Below are positions 8,537 through 18,489 of a DNA stretch of 64,000 nucleotides, in pieces. Position 1 is the stretch's first letter; each line of letters opens with the position of its first letter. Source of the stretch: Saprospirales bacterium (lineage in GTDB: Bacteria > Bacteroidota > Bacteroidia > Chitinophagales > Saprospiraceae); the NCBI GenBank assembly GCA_016719895.1, contig JADJYG010000016.1, forward strand, positions 118,396 through 182,395. Reading direction: 5' to 3'. The notes below the pieces were generated by a model. It saw only the letters and a list, made by a program, of their open reading frames with translations. It ran no database searches and had not been told where the DNA came from. Made by a program: the position numbers and the translations under genes.

Positions 8537-11500
8537 GCAGCCGGATCGGCCGTGGCAGTCGTTTGGACTTCCGTAAACACCAATTGCAGCGGCGCCCTGG
8601 CCTGGTCAGCCGTGAAGGCCAGCGGTTCGAGGGCTTTTGGCTTGAGCCGCAGGACCTCGCTCAGTTTGATGCCGCTTTGCAGGGCTTTGAAGCGCAGGGC
8701 AAATACCGGCGCGCCATCCAACAGCGTTCGGCCGGAAGCCTCCAGCCAGATGCTGCGGATTTCGCCCGCCTTGGCGTCATACAAGCCGAAGTTGTCGGCC
8801 TCGGTGAGGCCCAACGGCGACCAGCTCGTTTCCACGCCGATGATTTCCAAGGCACCCGGATCAGCCTGCAATGCCAGTTGGAAGCCGGCCCAATCGGCGA
8901 AGTTGGCTACGCGGACGGTCACGGTCATCTCCTCTCCGGCTGTCAGCACGCGGTCTTGCACGCGGAAGTACAGCGGATTGAGTTGAGCGGGTTTCAACAG
9001 CGGGTTGGCGGTAGCGTTCACATCGCCCGTTTTGATGCCGTAGAAGTTCTGGTTAGCAGCGCCGCCGCCTGCGCCGGTCAGGGTGCGTTTGGATGGTATG
9101 GGCGCCGAGAACGGATTGAGCGGCGGGTGATAGCCCAATGACCACGGCGTATCGGTGGTATCCGGTACGAAGCGCCAAGGCTTGTTCTGGAAGAAAAGCA
9201 AGGCCGTTTCGCTGCCCAAAAGGGCGCGCCGGATCAGCACTTCATCGTCGCGGGTCACCGAGTTGCTCATGTTCACGTCTGCCGCGATCAGTTTGTACGG
9301 ATCGGTGATCGGCATGGTATTGAACACGTGCAGCAGGATCGCCTGGGCGTCGTCGGCCGTTACGCCGTTCATCGGATCCACCGTGATGGTCGTCAGCGGC
9401 CCCGGCTTGGCCGGCGTGATCATGTAGTTGTTGCCCATTGCCGGCACCAGGGTGTAGTAGCCGCTGGGCGGCGTCGGGCCGGTGGCCGTGCTGTCGTCGC
9501 CGGTGAGGGTAACGGTTACCTGGGCCACACCCACAGTATCGAAGTCGTTGCCTTCCCAGATGATCCGGCCGGTAATGCCGACACAGTCGGCCACATATAC
9601 CGGGTAGGAGCAGGTGGCGGTATTGCCGTTTACGTCGGTGACGGTCCAGGTGACGATTGTCGTGCCTGGTTCGAGCACTTCGCCTTCGAGGGTATTGCTG
9701 CCGCTACCGGTCGTAGCGCCGCTGAGGGTGTACGCCGTGTCGAGCACGCCGCAGTTGTCGTCAATCATGCCCGGATCGAGGGCCTGGCCCAGCACGGCGA
9801 ACGTACAGGTGTCGGTGTTGGCGCCGGTTTGGAAGCCGGTCGGGCAGGTGAGCGTCGGCAGCAGCGTGTCGCGGATGGCGATGGTTTGGGTTTTCACCGT
9901 CATGTTTCCGCAATCGTCAGTCAGTTTCCAGACGCGGTAAACGGTCCGCTCGGTCAGGCCTGGGCCTGGCTCTACGGTTTCGGTGAAGGTCGCCTGGAGG
10001 TTTCCGCCGGAGCAATTGTCGGATTCGTCGGTTACGTCGCCCAGGTTGTTGCCGGGGTTGACGTTGCAATTTTCATCTTGGTACAGCGTCAGGTCGGCGG
10101 GCACGGTGAAGGTCGGCGGCGTGTTGTCGACGATCGAAATTTTCTTCGAACAGGGTGCGCTGCTGTTCTGGCATTCGTCGAAGGCCTGGAAGATCACGGT
10201 TTGCATGCCGGTAAAGCCGCAGTCGTCGCTGAAGTTGTTCGGACTGAAGTTGTTCGACACGGTAGCCGCTCCGCAGGCGTCGGAAGCCGTGGCCGAAGCG
10301 AGCCAGGCATTGATCAGGGCGCCGTTTTGTGTGCTGCCGCATTCCAGCGTCAGGTCGTTCGGCGGGCAGGCGACCACCGGCGGCTTGGTATCCACAATCG
10401 AAATGGTCTTCGAACAGGTCGTGCTGCTGTTCTGGCAGGCGTCGAAAGCGCGGAAGGTCACCGTTTGTGCGCCGGTATTGCCACAGCCGTCGCTGAACGC
10501 CGTCGGGCTGAAGGTATTACTTACCGTAGCCGTGCCGCAGGCGTCAGTCGCGGTGGCCGAAGCCAGCCAGCCGTTGATGAGCGTCGGGTTGTCCGGATTT
10601 CCGCATTCGAGCGTCAGGTCGGCCGCCGGGCAGGCGACAACCGGCGGCTTGGTATCGAGGATCGAAACGGTCTTCGAGCAATTGGCCGTGCTGCTGTTGC
10701 CGCAAGCGTCGGTGGCGCTGAAGCTGACGATTTGCACGCCGGTATTGCCGCAACCGTCGCTGAAGCCGTTCGGGCTGAAGCTGTTGCTCACCGTTGTGCC
10801 GCCGCAGGCATCGGTAGCCGAAGCCGAGCCGAGCCAATCGGCGAGCAAGGCGGCGTTGTTCGGATCGGCGCATTCCAGCGTCAGGTCGGCTTGCGGGCAG
10901 ATTACTACCGGCGCCGTGTTATCTACGATGACGATCGTGCGGGTACAATTGGCCGTACTGCTGTTCTGGCAGGCATCGAAGGCCTGGAAGTTTACGATCT
11001 GCATGCCGGTATTGCCGCAGCCGTCGCTAAAGCCGTTCGGGCTGAAATTATTCGACACGGTGGCCGGACCGCAATTGTCTTCGGCTTTTGCCAGGCCCAG
11101 CCATACGTCGATGCGGCCGGGGTTGTCCGGGTGGCCGCATTCGAGCGTCAGATCGGCTGGCGGGCAGGTGACTACCGGCGGCGTGTTGTCGACGATCGCA
11201 ATCGTTTTCGAACAATTCGCCGTACTGCTGTTTTGGCAGGCGTCGAAGGCCTGGAAGGTCACCGTTTGCATGCCGGTCAGGCCACAGCCGTCGCTGAAGG
11301 CGGTGGGGCTGTAATTATTCGATACCGTGGCGCCGCCACAAGCGTCGGAAGCCGAAGCCGAGGCCAGCCAGGCATCGATCAGGGCGCCGTTTTGTGTGCT
11401 GCCGCACTCAAGCGTCAGGTCGGCCGGCGGGCACGTCACCGCCGGCGGTGTGTTGTCGAGGATCGAAATGGTCTTCGTGCAGTTGGCGTTGCTGCTGTTG

Positions 11501-14500
11501 CCGCAGGCGTCGGTGGCCGAGAAGGTCACGATTTGCACACCGGTATTGCCGCAGCCGTCAATAAACGCCGTCGGGCTGTAATTGTTGGCGGTGGTAGCCG
11601 GCGAACAGGCGTCGTTTGCCGTAGCCGAAGCCAGCCAGCCGGCGATCAATGCAGCGTTATCCGGGTTGCCGCATTCGAGCGTCAGGTCGGCTGCGGGGCA
11701 GATCACCGTTGGTGGCGTATGGTCTTCCAGCGTAATGGTCTGGTCGCAGGACGCGCTGTTGCCGCAGGCGTCTAGAATGGTCCAGGTACGGGTAAACACC
11801 TTGGTGACCGGGCATTGGCCTGTTATGGAGGCGCCGTCGGCATACGTCAGATTGGCCAGGCCGGCGCAGTCGTCCTGGCCGCTTGCCAGGCCCAGCGCCG
11901 TATTCTGGTACGGGTCGAGGCTGGCGGTGCATTCCACAGTGGCATCCGACGGGCAGCTGATGGTCGGCGCGGCGTTGTCCTCCAGGGTAATCACTTGCAC
12001 GCAGGCACTAGCCGAGGAGGGATTGCCGCAATCGTCCACCACTTTCCAGGTACGGGTGATCAGGTACAGGCAATTGCCGAGGGTGGTCGCATCGTCATAC
12101 GAGAGGGTCAAGTCGTCGTCGCAGTTGTCGTCGGCCATGGGTACGCCCAGTTCCGTATTTTCAAACGGATCGAGTTCGTCGCCACAATCGACCGTCATGT
12201 CGGCCGGGCAGCTGGTAAATACCGGCGGGGTTGTATCGGTCACGGTGATCGTCTGCACGCATTCGACGCTGTTGGAGTTGCCGCAGGCATCTGCGGCCGT
12301 CCAGGTGCGGGTGATGATGTAGCCGCAGTTCTGTTCGTCGGTTTCGTCGCTGTAATCCACCGAGGGCTCCATGTCGCAATTGTCGGTCGCGGTGGCGGCG
12401 CCCAGGTTTTCATTTACAAACGGATCAGTACTTTCGTCGCACTCGACGGTGACATCGGCCGGGCAATCCAGCACGGGCCCTTGGGAATCGGTCAGGTAAA
12501 TAAACTGCGAACAGGCGGCAGCCGCGTTGCAAATATCAGACACGATCCAGTTGCGCAGGATGGTGCGCGTGCAGCCATTGAGGCCGAGGTCGGTATCGAT
12601 TTTGCCCGGTACGAGGCCGGTGGCGTAGTTGTCCGTCACCGTCGGCACGCCGACGTTCGGGTTGACCTGCGGATCAATGTTTTCGTCGCACTGCACAGTG
12701 GCCGGCGGCGGGCAGGTGATCGTCGGCGGCGTGGTATCCTGTACAAAAATGGTTTGCACGCAAAGGGTGCTGTTGCCACAGTCGTCGACGGCCGTCCAGG
12801 CGCGGAAAATGGTTTTTTCCTGCTGGCAGTCACCGGGTTCACTGGTTTCGCCGTTGTAGGTCACCAGCGGTTGCGGGTCGCAGGCGTCGATGGCGGTAGC
12901 CGAACCGAGGACCTCTACGGAGTAATCGTCGTCGCAGTTCACGGTAATATCGTCCGGACAGGTGAGTTGCGGCGCTTCCAGGTCAACGATCGCGATGCGC
13001 TGCGAACATGCCGCCGGGTTCTGGCAGTTGTCGATGGTCAGCCAGGTGCGGAGGATGACCTTGATTTCCGGGCAGACGGGCGTTCCGGGCAGCGCGGCAT
13101 CGGTGTAGTCGAAGCCGGGTTCCGGGTCGCAATTGTCCGAAATAGTGGGCTCACCCAGGTTTTCATTTTCGGCCGGATCGAGGCTGTCGTCGCAACCTAC
13201 TGCGACCGGCGGCGGGCAAATGATCACCGGCGCGGTAATGTCGCGCAGGATGATCGTTTGCGTGCACGCCAATGCTTGGTTGCCGCAGGCATCCACGGCC
13301 GTCCAGGTGCGGGTGATGGTGTAGCTCTGGTCGGAGCAGGTTCCGTTGGACGTTTGCGTGCTGACGTCGCTATAGTCGATGTCCGGCGCTGTGTCGCAGT
13401 TGTCCGTAGCTGTAGCCATTCCGGTGTTCGCCGGTATAGCCGGCACTTCGCAGCTAATCGAGAGGTTGGCCGGGCAGCTCAGCAGCGGCGCCTTGGTATC
13501 CACCACTTCGATGGTTTGTTCGCACTGGGCGCTGTTGCCGCAGGCGTCGGTGGCCGTCCAGGTACGCGTAATGGTGTATTCCTGCGGGCAATCGCCTTCG
13601 TCGATGGCATCGGAACTGCTGATTGCCGGATCGCCATCGCAATTATCCGTCGCGGTAGCGGTACCGGTAGCCGCCGGTACGGTGGAGGTATTGCATTCCA
13701 CAACGGCGCCAGCCGGGCAGGCGATGACGGGCGGGGTGATATCCTGCATGATGACCGTTTGTTCGCAGGTTGCCATATTGTTGCAATAGTCAACCGTTTT
13801 CCAGACGAGCGTGAGGGTCGCATTTTGAGGACAGAGCGGGTCTGGCTCGCCATTCATTTCAAGCAGGATAAACGGCGGCTCCGGATCGCAATTGTCGGTT
13901 ACGGTCGGCGAACCAGTTATCGCCGGAATCTGCCCCAGTTCCTCACAATTGATCGTCGCCGTGGGCGGGCAGGTAATCACCGGCGGTTTCGTATCGGCCA
14001 CCGATATGATTTGTTCGCAGGCCGTTTCATTTCCACAGGCATCGACAGCCGTCCAGGTACGCGTGATCGTGTACGTGTAATCCGAGCAAGCGCCGATATT
14101 GGTTTGCGTGCTCACATCACTGTAATCTATTCCCGGATCCATATCGCAGTTATCGGTAGCCGTGGCAAAGCCGGTAGCAGCCGGCTCCGTGCTGTCGTCG
14201 CATTCCACCGGCACAGCTGGCGGACAGGTAATGACCGGGTCAGTACTGTCGTCTACCGTAACGGTTTGCGCGCAGGTGCCGGTGTTGCCGCAGGCATCGG
14301 TCGAACTCCAGGTGCGCGTAATGATGCGTTCCTGCAGGCAAACGGTGCTCAGGATGATACCGTCGACGTAGGTGGGCGCGGAAGGCTCCGGATCGCAGTT
14401 GTCGGTCACCGTTGGCGTGCCCGTTAGCGCCGCAGACGGGTCCTGGTCGCATTCGACCGTTTGATCCGGCGGGCATACCAGTACAGGCGGTTTGGTATCC

Positions 14501-17500
14501 CGTACGGCGATCGTTTGCACGCACAGCGCGCCGTTGTCACAGCCGTCGCCGGCCAGCCAAGTGCGTTTAAATACCCTGGCGCCCGGGCAATTGCCGGCTA
14601 CCGGCGGCAGATCGGTATGCGTAACCACCGGCTCCGGATCGCAGTTGTCCTGTGCCAGGGCAACGCCGGTATTTGCCGGTTCGGTAGATTCGTCGCATTG
14701 CACCGTCATATCGGCCGGGCAAATCAGAAGCGGCCGGGTGGTATCCTGCACGGTGATGATTTGTTCGCAAGATGCAATATTGCCGCAAAGGTCGGCGGCC
14801 TGCCAGCTGCGCGTGATGACGCGGCCTTGCGGGCAATCCGGGTCAGGTTCTGCGGAATCGTTGAGGATCGAAATAGCCGGTTCGAGGTCGCAATTATCCG
14901 TAGCCGTAGCCGTGCCGGTGTTGGCCGGCGTCGGCAGCACTTCGCAGTTGATCACCGTGTCGGCCGGGCAGGTAATGACTGGCGCCAGTTCATCAATCAG
15001 GGCGATTTCCTGGTCGCACACCGCCACGTTTCCACATTCGTCAAACGCAAACCAGGTGCGGATGATTTTAGCAAGCGTATCGTTCACACAGGGAGTAGTT
15101 GCGCCTTCATCCTCCCAAACAATGGTTGGCGTCGGGTCGCAGGCATCGAGGGCGACGGCCATGCCGGTGTTGGCCGGACTGGGGTCGCCGTCGCAGGCCA
15201 GTGTGAGGTCGTCCGGGCAATCGATGAGCGGCGGAGCGCCGTCGAGCACCAGGATGGTTTGCACACAGCTGGCGTTTTGGTTTCCGCAATCGTCGTAGGC
15301 CGTCCAGGTACGGGTGATGCGTTTGACCACGGGGCATTGGACCGCGGTTGTTTCGACAAGGTCGCTATAGTCGAACGACACGCCGTCGTCGCAGTTATCC
15401 GTCGCCTCCGGCACTCCGGTTGCCATCGGGCTTTCGTCCTGGCCGCATTCGACGGTAGCCGTGGGTGGGCAGGCGGTAAATACCGGCGCTTCGGTGTCGG
15501 CGACGGTGATGATCTGTTCAATCGTCACCGAGTTGCCGCAACCGTCGTCGAAGGTCCAGCTCCGGGTGATGATCAGCGGGTCGTTGGCGCAACCGGCGCC
15601 CTCGTTGTCGGTGTCCACACCCGTAACCGTAATATCGCCGGCACAGTTGTCCAGGGCCGTCAGCGGGCCGGGCGCAGGCACCTCATCGGGGCACTGGAAG
15701 AACGCCGGCGCCGGCGGGTTGGGCGGTACGGGGGCGGTATCGTCGAGCACTTCGATGATGTAGTGGATGAATTCCTCGCTTTCGTTGCCGCAGGGATCGA
15801 CCAGGATGAATTCGATGTCAAAAAACTTCTGGCAATCGTTGCCGGTGACGGCAATTGCTTCAACCCGGGCCAGAACATCGTCCGGATCGGCGCAGTTGTC
15901 TTCCATGCAACCCAACAGGCCGGGTACAGGGATGTCGCCCACTTTAATTTCATAGTCGGCCGGATACGATTCTCCGACGCTCAAATTCACCAGCGCAAGC
16001 GCCGGGCAGGGGCCGCCGTCCGAGGTTCCCACGACGTAGGTCGCGGTGTTGGGCATCGGATTTCCATACGTGTTCAGCAAGGGACAATCGTCGGCGATCA
16101 CCGGCGGCGTGGTGTCTTCCACGGTGATGGTTTGCACACAATCTGTGCTGTTGCCGCAAAGATCGGTGGCCGTCCAGGTACGGGTGATGGTGTACGCTTG
16201 CGGGCAGGCGACGTCAGTTTCCAAATCCGAGTAGACGATAACGATATCCTGCGGGAGCGTACAGTTGTCGGTAGCGGTGGCCATGCCGGTGTCGGCCGGG
16301 TCGGTACTCTCGTCGCATTCGACGGTTTGAGCGCCTGGGCAGGTAATCACCGGGTCGGTGTCGTCGTCGACGGTGATGATCTGGGTGCAAAAGCCTGTGT
16401 TATCGCAGGCATCGGCCAAGCTCCAGACACGGATGATTTGGTACTCCTGCGGGCAGACCTGGCTTGGCACGGTGGTTTCCGAAAAAATGGAGGGTGTTCC
16501 CAGCATCTGGTCGCAGTTATCGGTAGCCGTGGGTATACCGGTATTGGCTGGTGCGGTACTTTCGTTGCATTCCACCGTTTTGTCTACGCAGACCAGCACC
16601 GGGAGGGTATTGTCTACCACGGTGATTACCTGCTGGCAGGGCGCGGGGTTGCCGCACAGGTCGATGGCCACCCAGAGGCGGGTGATGCGCCGTTCCAGTG
16701 GGCAGTCGCCAAAGGGCTGCGTATCGTCAATCGGCGTGGAAATACCGGCAAGGCCGCAGTTATCCGTAGCGGTAGGCTCGCCCAATACTGCGGGACTTAC
16801 ATCGCTGCCGCATTCCACCGTTTGGTCGGCCGGGCAGATGATTATCGGCGGCGTAGTGTCGTCTACAGTGATCGTTTGCACGCAGGTATCCGTGTTCCCG
16901 CAGGCATCCGTAGCCGTCCAGGTCCGGGTGACCGTGTACTCAAAGAGGCAAGGGCCGTCGGCGCGAACGTCGGTGTAGGAAATTACCCGGTTCGGGTCGC
17001 AGTTGTCGGTAGCCGTAGCAAAACCCAGGTCGTCATTTTCTCCCGGATCCAGGCTTTCGTCGCATTCGATGGTCACATCACCCGGACAGGAAATGACCGG
17101 CGCGGTGTTGTCGATGATCGTAATTTTCTGGATGCAGGCCGTGGAGTTGGCGTTCAGGCAGTTGTCCACCGCCGCCCAGCGGCGCGTGATGACGCCGGAG
17201 GGGAAACAGGAACCCGGTTCAAAAGTATCCAGGAAGGTGATCGTCGGCTCGGTATCGCAGTTGTCGGTGGCCGTGGCGGAGCCGTTGGTATTGGTCAATA
17301 CGAGCGGATCCACGTCGCAGCTCAGGGTGATGTCCGGCGGGCAGTAGGTGATCGTCGGCGCCGTCATATCCTGCACTTCGATGACCTGCACGCAGCTGGT
17401 CGAGTTGCCGCAATTGTCCGTAGCCGTCCAGGTGCGGGTGATCCGGCGGCGGTCGGGGCAATTGCCGGGCACGACGAGGTCTGAAGACTCAACCGTCACG

Positions 17501-18489
17501 CTCTGGTCGCAGTTATCCGTTGCCACAGCCGGGCCGCCGGTGTTGGCCGGCGTGGGATCGACTTCGCAGTTGATGGTAATGTCGGGCGGGCAGAAGCTGA
17601 TCACCGGTTTTTGAACATCCTGCACCAAAATTGTCTGCACGCAGGTCGTGCTGTTGTTACAATCGTCGGTAGCCGTCCAGGTCCGTTTGATGGTGTACGT
17701 GTCGGGACAATTGCCCGGAATGATTTCATCCGTTGAACTAATCGTTACCTCGTCATCGCAATTGTCAGTGGCCGTGGCCGTGCCGGTATTGGCCGGCAGG
17801 GACGAATCCTGGCAATTGACGGCCAGGTCGGCCGGGCAAGTGATCACCGGCGGCGTTATGTCCTGCACGATGATCAGCTGCAGGCAGGTTGCCGTGTTGC
17901 CGCAATCGTCGGTCGCTTTCCAGGTCCGTTCAATCGTGTAGGCATCCGGACAAGCGCCCGGAACGAGATTGTCGGTGTACATAATTACCGGCGCCGTGGA
18001 GCAGTTATCCGTAGCGGTAGCGGAGCCAGTGTTGGTTGGCAGCTGAGAGTCTTCGCATTTGATCGTCTGCGGCGCCGGGCAGGTAATCTCCGGAGCCGTA
18101 TTGTCGGTCACATTGATCGTTTGCGTGACAGCCGTCGAGTTGCCGCACTGGTCGGTAATGACGTAGGTGCGGCTGATGACGCCGGAGCATTGCGTACCCG
18201 ACAGGATAGTGGTGGACGATTCGACTTTGAGTTCAGCGGTCGGCGAACACAGGTCGCTCGCCGATGCGCCGGGCAGCGCCAGGAATGCCGTGATCGTGGT
18301 GGCCGCTGCGGGCAATACCGTGCTGCACTCGATGTCGATGGTTGTCGGCGCTGTGGCCGCCGGCGGGGTATTGTCGGTGATGGTGATGATCTGCGTGTAA
18401 ACCATGCTTTGGTTGCCGCAGGCGTCGGTCACCGTCCAGGTGTTGGTGTAGGTCCCTTCCTGCGGGCAAATTGTGCCGGCGACAAACAT
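8281..18489 (-). CDS. giant HYR-repeat surface protein, central part
   Basis: This frame continues the giant protein after the break near 18,495. The first ATG in the correct register is at 18489 (MFVAGTICPQEG), which reads straight into a HYR unit; residues encoded upstream of it in this frame are meaningless. About 34 HYR-type units follow, including a distinct subfamily at about 10,080-11,700 with the motif PPADLTLECG. Near the end come a SpaA/CNA-like unit, a dockerin-like segment (about 9,385-9,215: VDPMNGVTADDAQAILLHVF then ADVNMSNSVTRDDEVLIRRA) and a cohesin-like module (about 8,980-8,590). The last 80 or so residues before the stop at 8281 are out of register: the true C-terminus lies in another frame from about 8,536. 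It has no signal peptide of its own, so it cannot be an independent secreted protein. Confidence 0.82.
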   Translation of the reverse strand: MFVAGTICPQEGTYTNTWTVTDACGNQSMVYTQIITITDNTPPAATAPTTIDIECSTVLPAAATTITAFLALPGASASDLCSPTAELKVESSTTILSGTQCSGVISRTYVITDQCGNSTAVTQTINVTDNTAPEITCPAPQTIKCEDSQLPTNTGSATATDNCSTAPVIMYTDNLVPGACPDAYTIERTWKATDDCGNTATCLQLIIVQDITPPVITCPADLAVNCQDSSLPANTGTATATDNCDDEVTISSTDEIIPGNCPDTYTIKRTWTATDDCNNSTTCVQTILVQDVQKPVISFCPPDITINCEVDPTPANTGGPAVATDNCDQSVTVESSDLVVPGNCPDRRRITRTWTATDNCGNSTSCVQVIEVQDMTAPTITYCPPDITLSCDVDPLVLTNTNGSATATDNCDTEPTITFLDTFEPGSCFPSGVITRRWAAVDNCLNANSTACIQKITIIDNTAPVISCPGDVTIECDESLDPGENDDLGFATATDNCDPNRVISYTDVRADGPCLFEYTVTRTWTATDACGNTDTCVQTITVDDTTPPIIICPADQTVECGSDVSPAVLGEPTATDNCGLAGISTPIDDTQPFGDCPLERRITRLWVAIDLCGNPAPCQQVITVVDNTLPVLVCVDKTVECNESTAPANTGIPTATDNCDQMLGTPSIFSETTVPSQVCPQEYQIIRVWSLADACDNTGFCTQIITVDDDTDPVITCPGAQTVECDESTDPADTGMATATDNCTLPQDIVIVYSDLETDVACPQAYTITRTWTATDLCGNSTDCVQTITVEDTTPPVIADDCPLLNTYGNPMPNTATYVVGTSDGGPCPALALVNLSVGESYPADYEIKVGDIPVPGLLGCMEDNCADPDDVLARVEAIAVTGNDCQKFFDIEFILVDPCGNESEEFIHYIIEVLDDTAPVPPNPPAPAFFQCPDEVPAPGPLTALDNCAGDITVTGVDTDNEGAGCANDPLIITRSWTFDDGCGNSVTIEQIITVADTEAPVFTACPPTATVECGQDESPMATGVPEATDNCDDGVSFDYSDLVETTAVQCPVVKRITRTWTAYDDCGNQNASCVQTILVLDGAPPLIDCPDDLTLACDGDPSPANTGMAVALDACDPTPTIVWEDEGATTPCVNDTLAKIIRTWFAFDECGNVAVCDQEIALIDELAPVITCPADTVINCEVLPTPANTGTATATDNCDLEPAISILNDSAEPDPDCPQGRVITRSWQAADLCGNIASCEQIITVQDTTRPLLICPADMTVQCDESTEPANTGVALAQDNCDPEPVVTHTDLPPVAGNCPGARVFKRTWLAGDGCDNGALCVQTIAVRDTKPPVLVCPPDQTVECDQDPSAALTGTPTVTDNCDPEPSAPTYVDGIILSTVCLQERIITRTWSSTDACGNTGTCAQTVTVDDSTDPVITCPPAVPVECDDSTEPAATGFATATDNCDMDPGIDYSDVSTQTNIGACSDYTYTITRTWTAVDACGNETACEQIISVADTKPPVITCPPTATINCEELGQIPAITGSPTVTDNCDPEPPFILLEMNGEPDPLCPQNATLTLVWKTVDYCNNMATCEQTVIMQDITPPVIACPAGAVVECNTSTVPAATGTATATDNCDGDPAISSSDAIDEGDCPQEYTITRTWTATDACGNSAQCEQTIEVVDTKAPLLSCPANLSISCEVPAIPANTGMATATDNCDTAPDIDYSDVSTQTSNGTCSDQSYTITRTWTAVDACGNQALACTQTIILRDITAPVIICPPPVAVGCDDSLDPAENENLGEPTISDNCDPEPGFDYTDAALPGTPVCPEIKVILRTWLTIDNCQNPAACSQRIAIVDLEAPQLTCPDDITVNCDDDYSVEVLGSATAIDACDPQPLVTYNGETSEPGDCQQEKTIFRAWTAVDDCGNSTLCVQTIFVQDTTPPTITCPPPATVQCDENIDPQVNPNVGVPTVTDNYATGLVPGKIDTDLGLNGCTRTILRNWIVSDICNAAAACSQFIYLTDSQGPVLDCPADVTVECDESTDPFVNENLGAATATDNCDMEPSVDYSDETDEQNCGYIITRTWTAADACGNSNSVECVQTITVTDTTPPVFTSCPADMTVDCGDELDPFENTELGVPMADDNCDDDLTLSYDDATTLGNCLYLITRTWKVVDDCGNPSSASACVQVITLEDNAAPTISCPSDATVECTASLDPYQNTALGLASGQDDCAGLANLTYADGASITGQCPVTKVFTRTWTILDACGNSASCDQTITLEDHTPPTVICPAADLTLECGNPDNAALIAGWLASATANDACSPATTANNYSPTAFIDGCGNTGVQIVTFSATDACGNSSNANCTKTISILDNTPPAVTCPPADLTLECGSTQNGALIDAWLASASASDACGGATVSNNYSPTAFSDGCGLTGMQTVTFQAFDACQNSSTANCSKTIAIVDNTPPVVTCPPADLTLECGHPDNPGRIDVWLGLAKAEDNCGPATVSNNFSPNGFSDGCGNTGMQIVNFQAFDACQNSSTANCTRTIVIVDNTAPVVICPQADLTLECADPNNAALLADWLGSASATDACGGTTVSNSFSPNGFSDGCGNTGVQIVSFSATDACGNSSTANCSKTVSILDTKPPVVACPAADLTLECGNPDNPTLINGWLASATATDACGTATVSNTFSPTAFSDGCGNTGAQTVTFRAFDACQNSSTTCSKTISIVDTKPPVVACPPNDLTLECGSTQNGALINAWLASATASDACGAATVSNNFSPNNFSDDCGFTGMQTVIFQAFDECQNSSAPCSKKISIVDNTPPTFTVPADLTLYQDENCNVNPGNNLGDVTDESDNCSGGNLQATFTETVEPGPGLTERTVYRVWKLTDDCGNMTVKTQTIAIRDTLLPTLTCPTGFQTGANTDTCTFAVLGQALDPGMIDDNCGVLDTAYTLSGATTGSGSNTLEGEVLEPGTTIVTWTVTDVNGNTATCSYPVYVADCVGITGRIIWEGNDFDTVGVAQVTVTLTGDDSTATGPTPPSGYYTLVPAMGNNYMITPAKPGPLTTITVDPMNGVTADDAQAILLHVFNTMPITDPYKLIAADVNMSNSVTRDDEVLIRRALLGSETALLFFQNKPWRFVPDTTDTPWSLGYHPPLNPFSAPIPSKRTLTGAGGGAANQNFYGIKTGDVNATANPLLKPAQLNPLYFRVQDRVLTAGEEMTVTVRVANFADWAGFQLALQADPGALEIIGVETSWSPLGLTEADNFGLYDAKAGEIRSIWLEASGRTLLDGAPVFALRFKALQSGIKLSEVLRLKPKALEPLAFTADQARAPLQLVFTEVQTTATADPAAGTAASNCCKTARTRSWTARPSASCCRKPAKRNFAYSTSLAVNCTASTIPTRPDTTRKPSASAISAQPAFCTMNSRRLSANCRAR

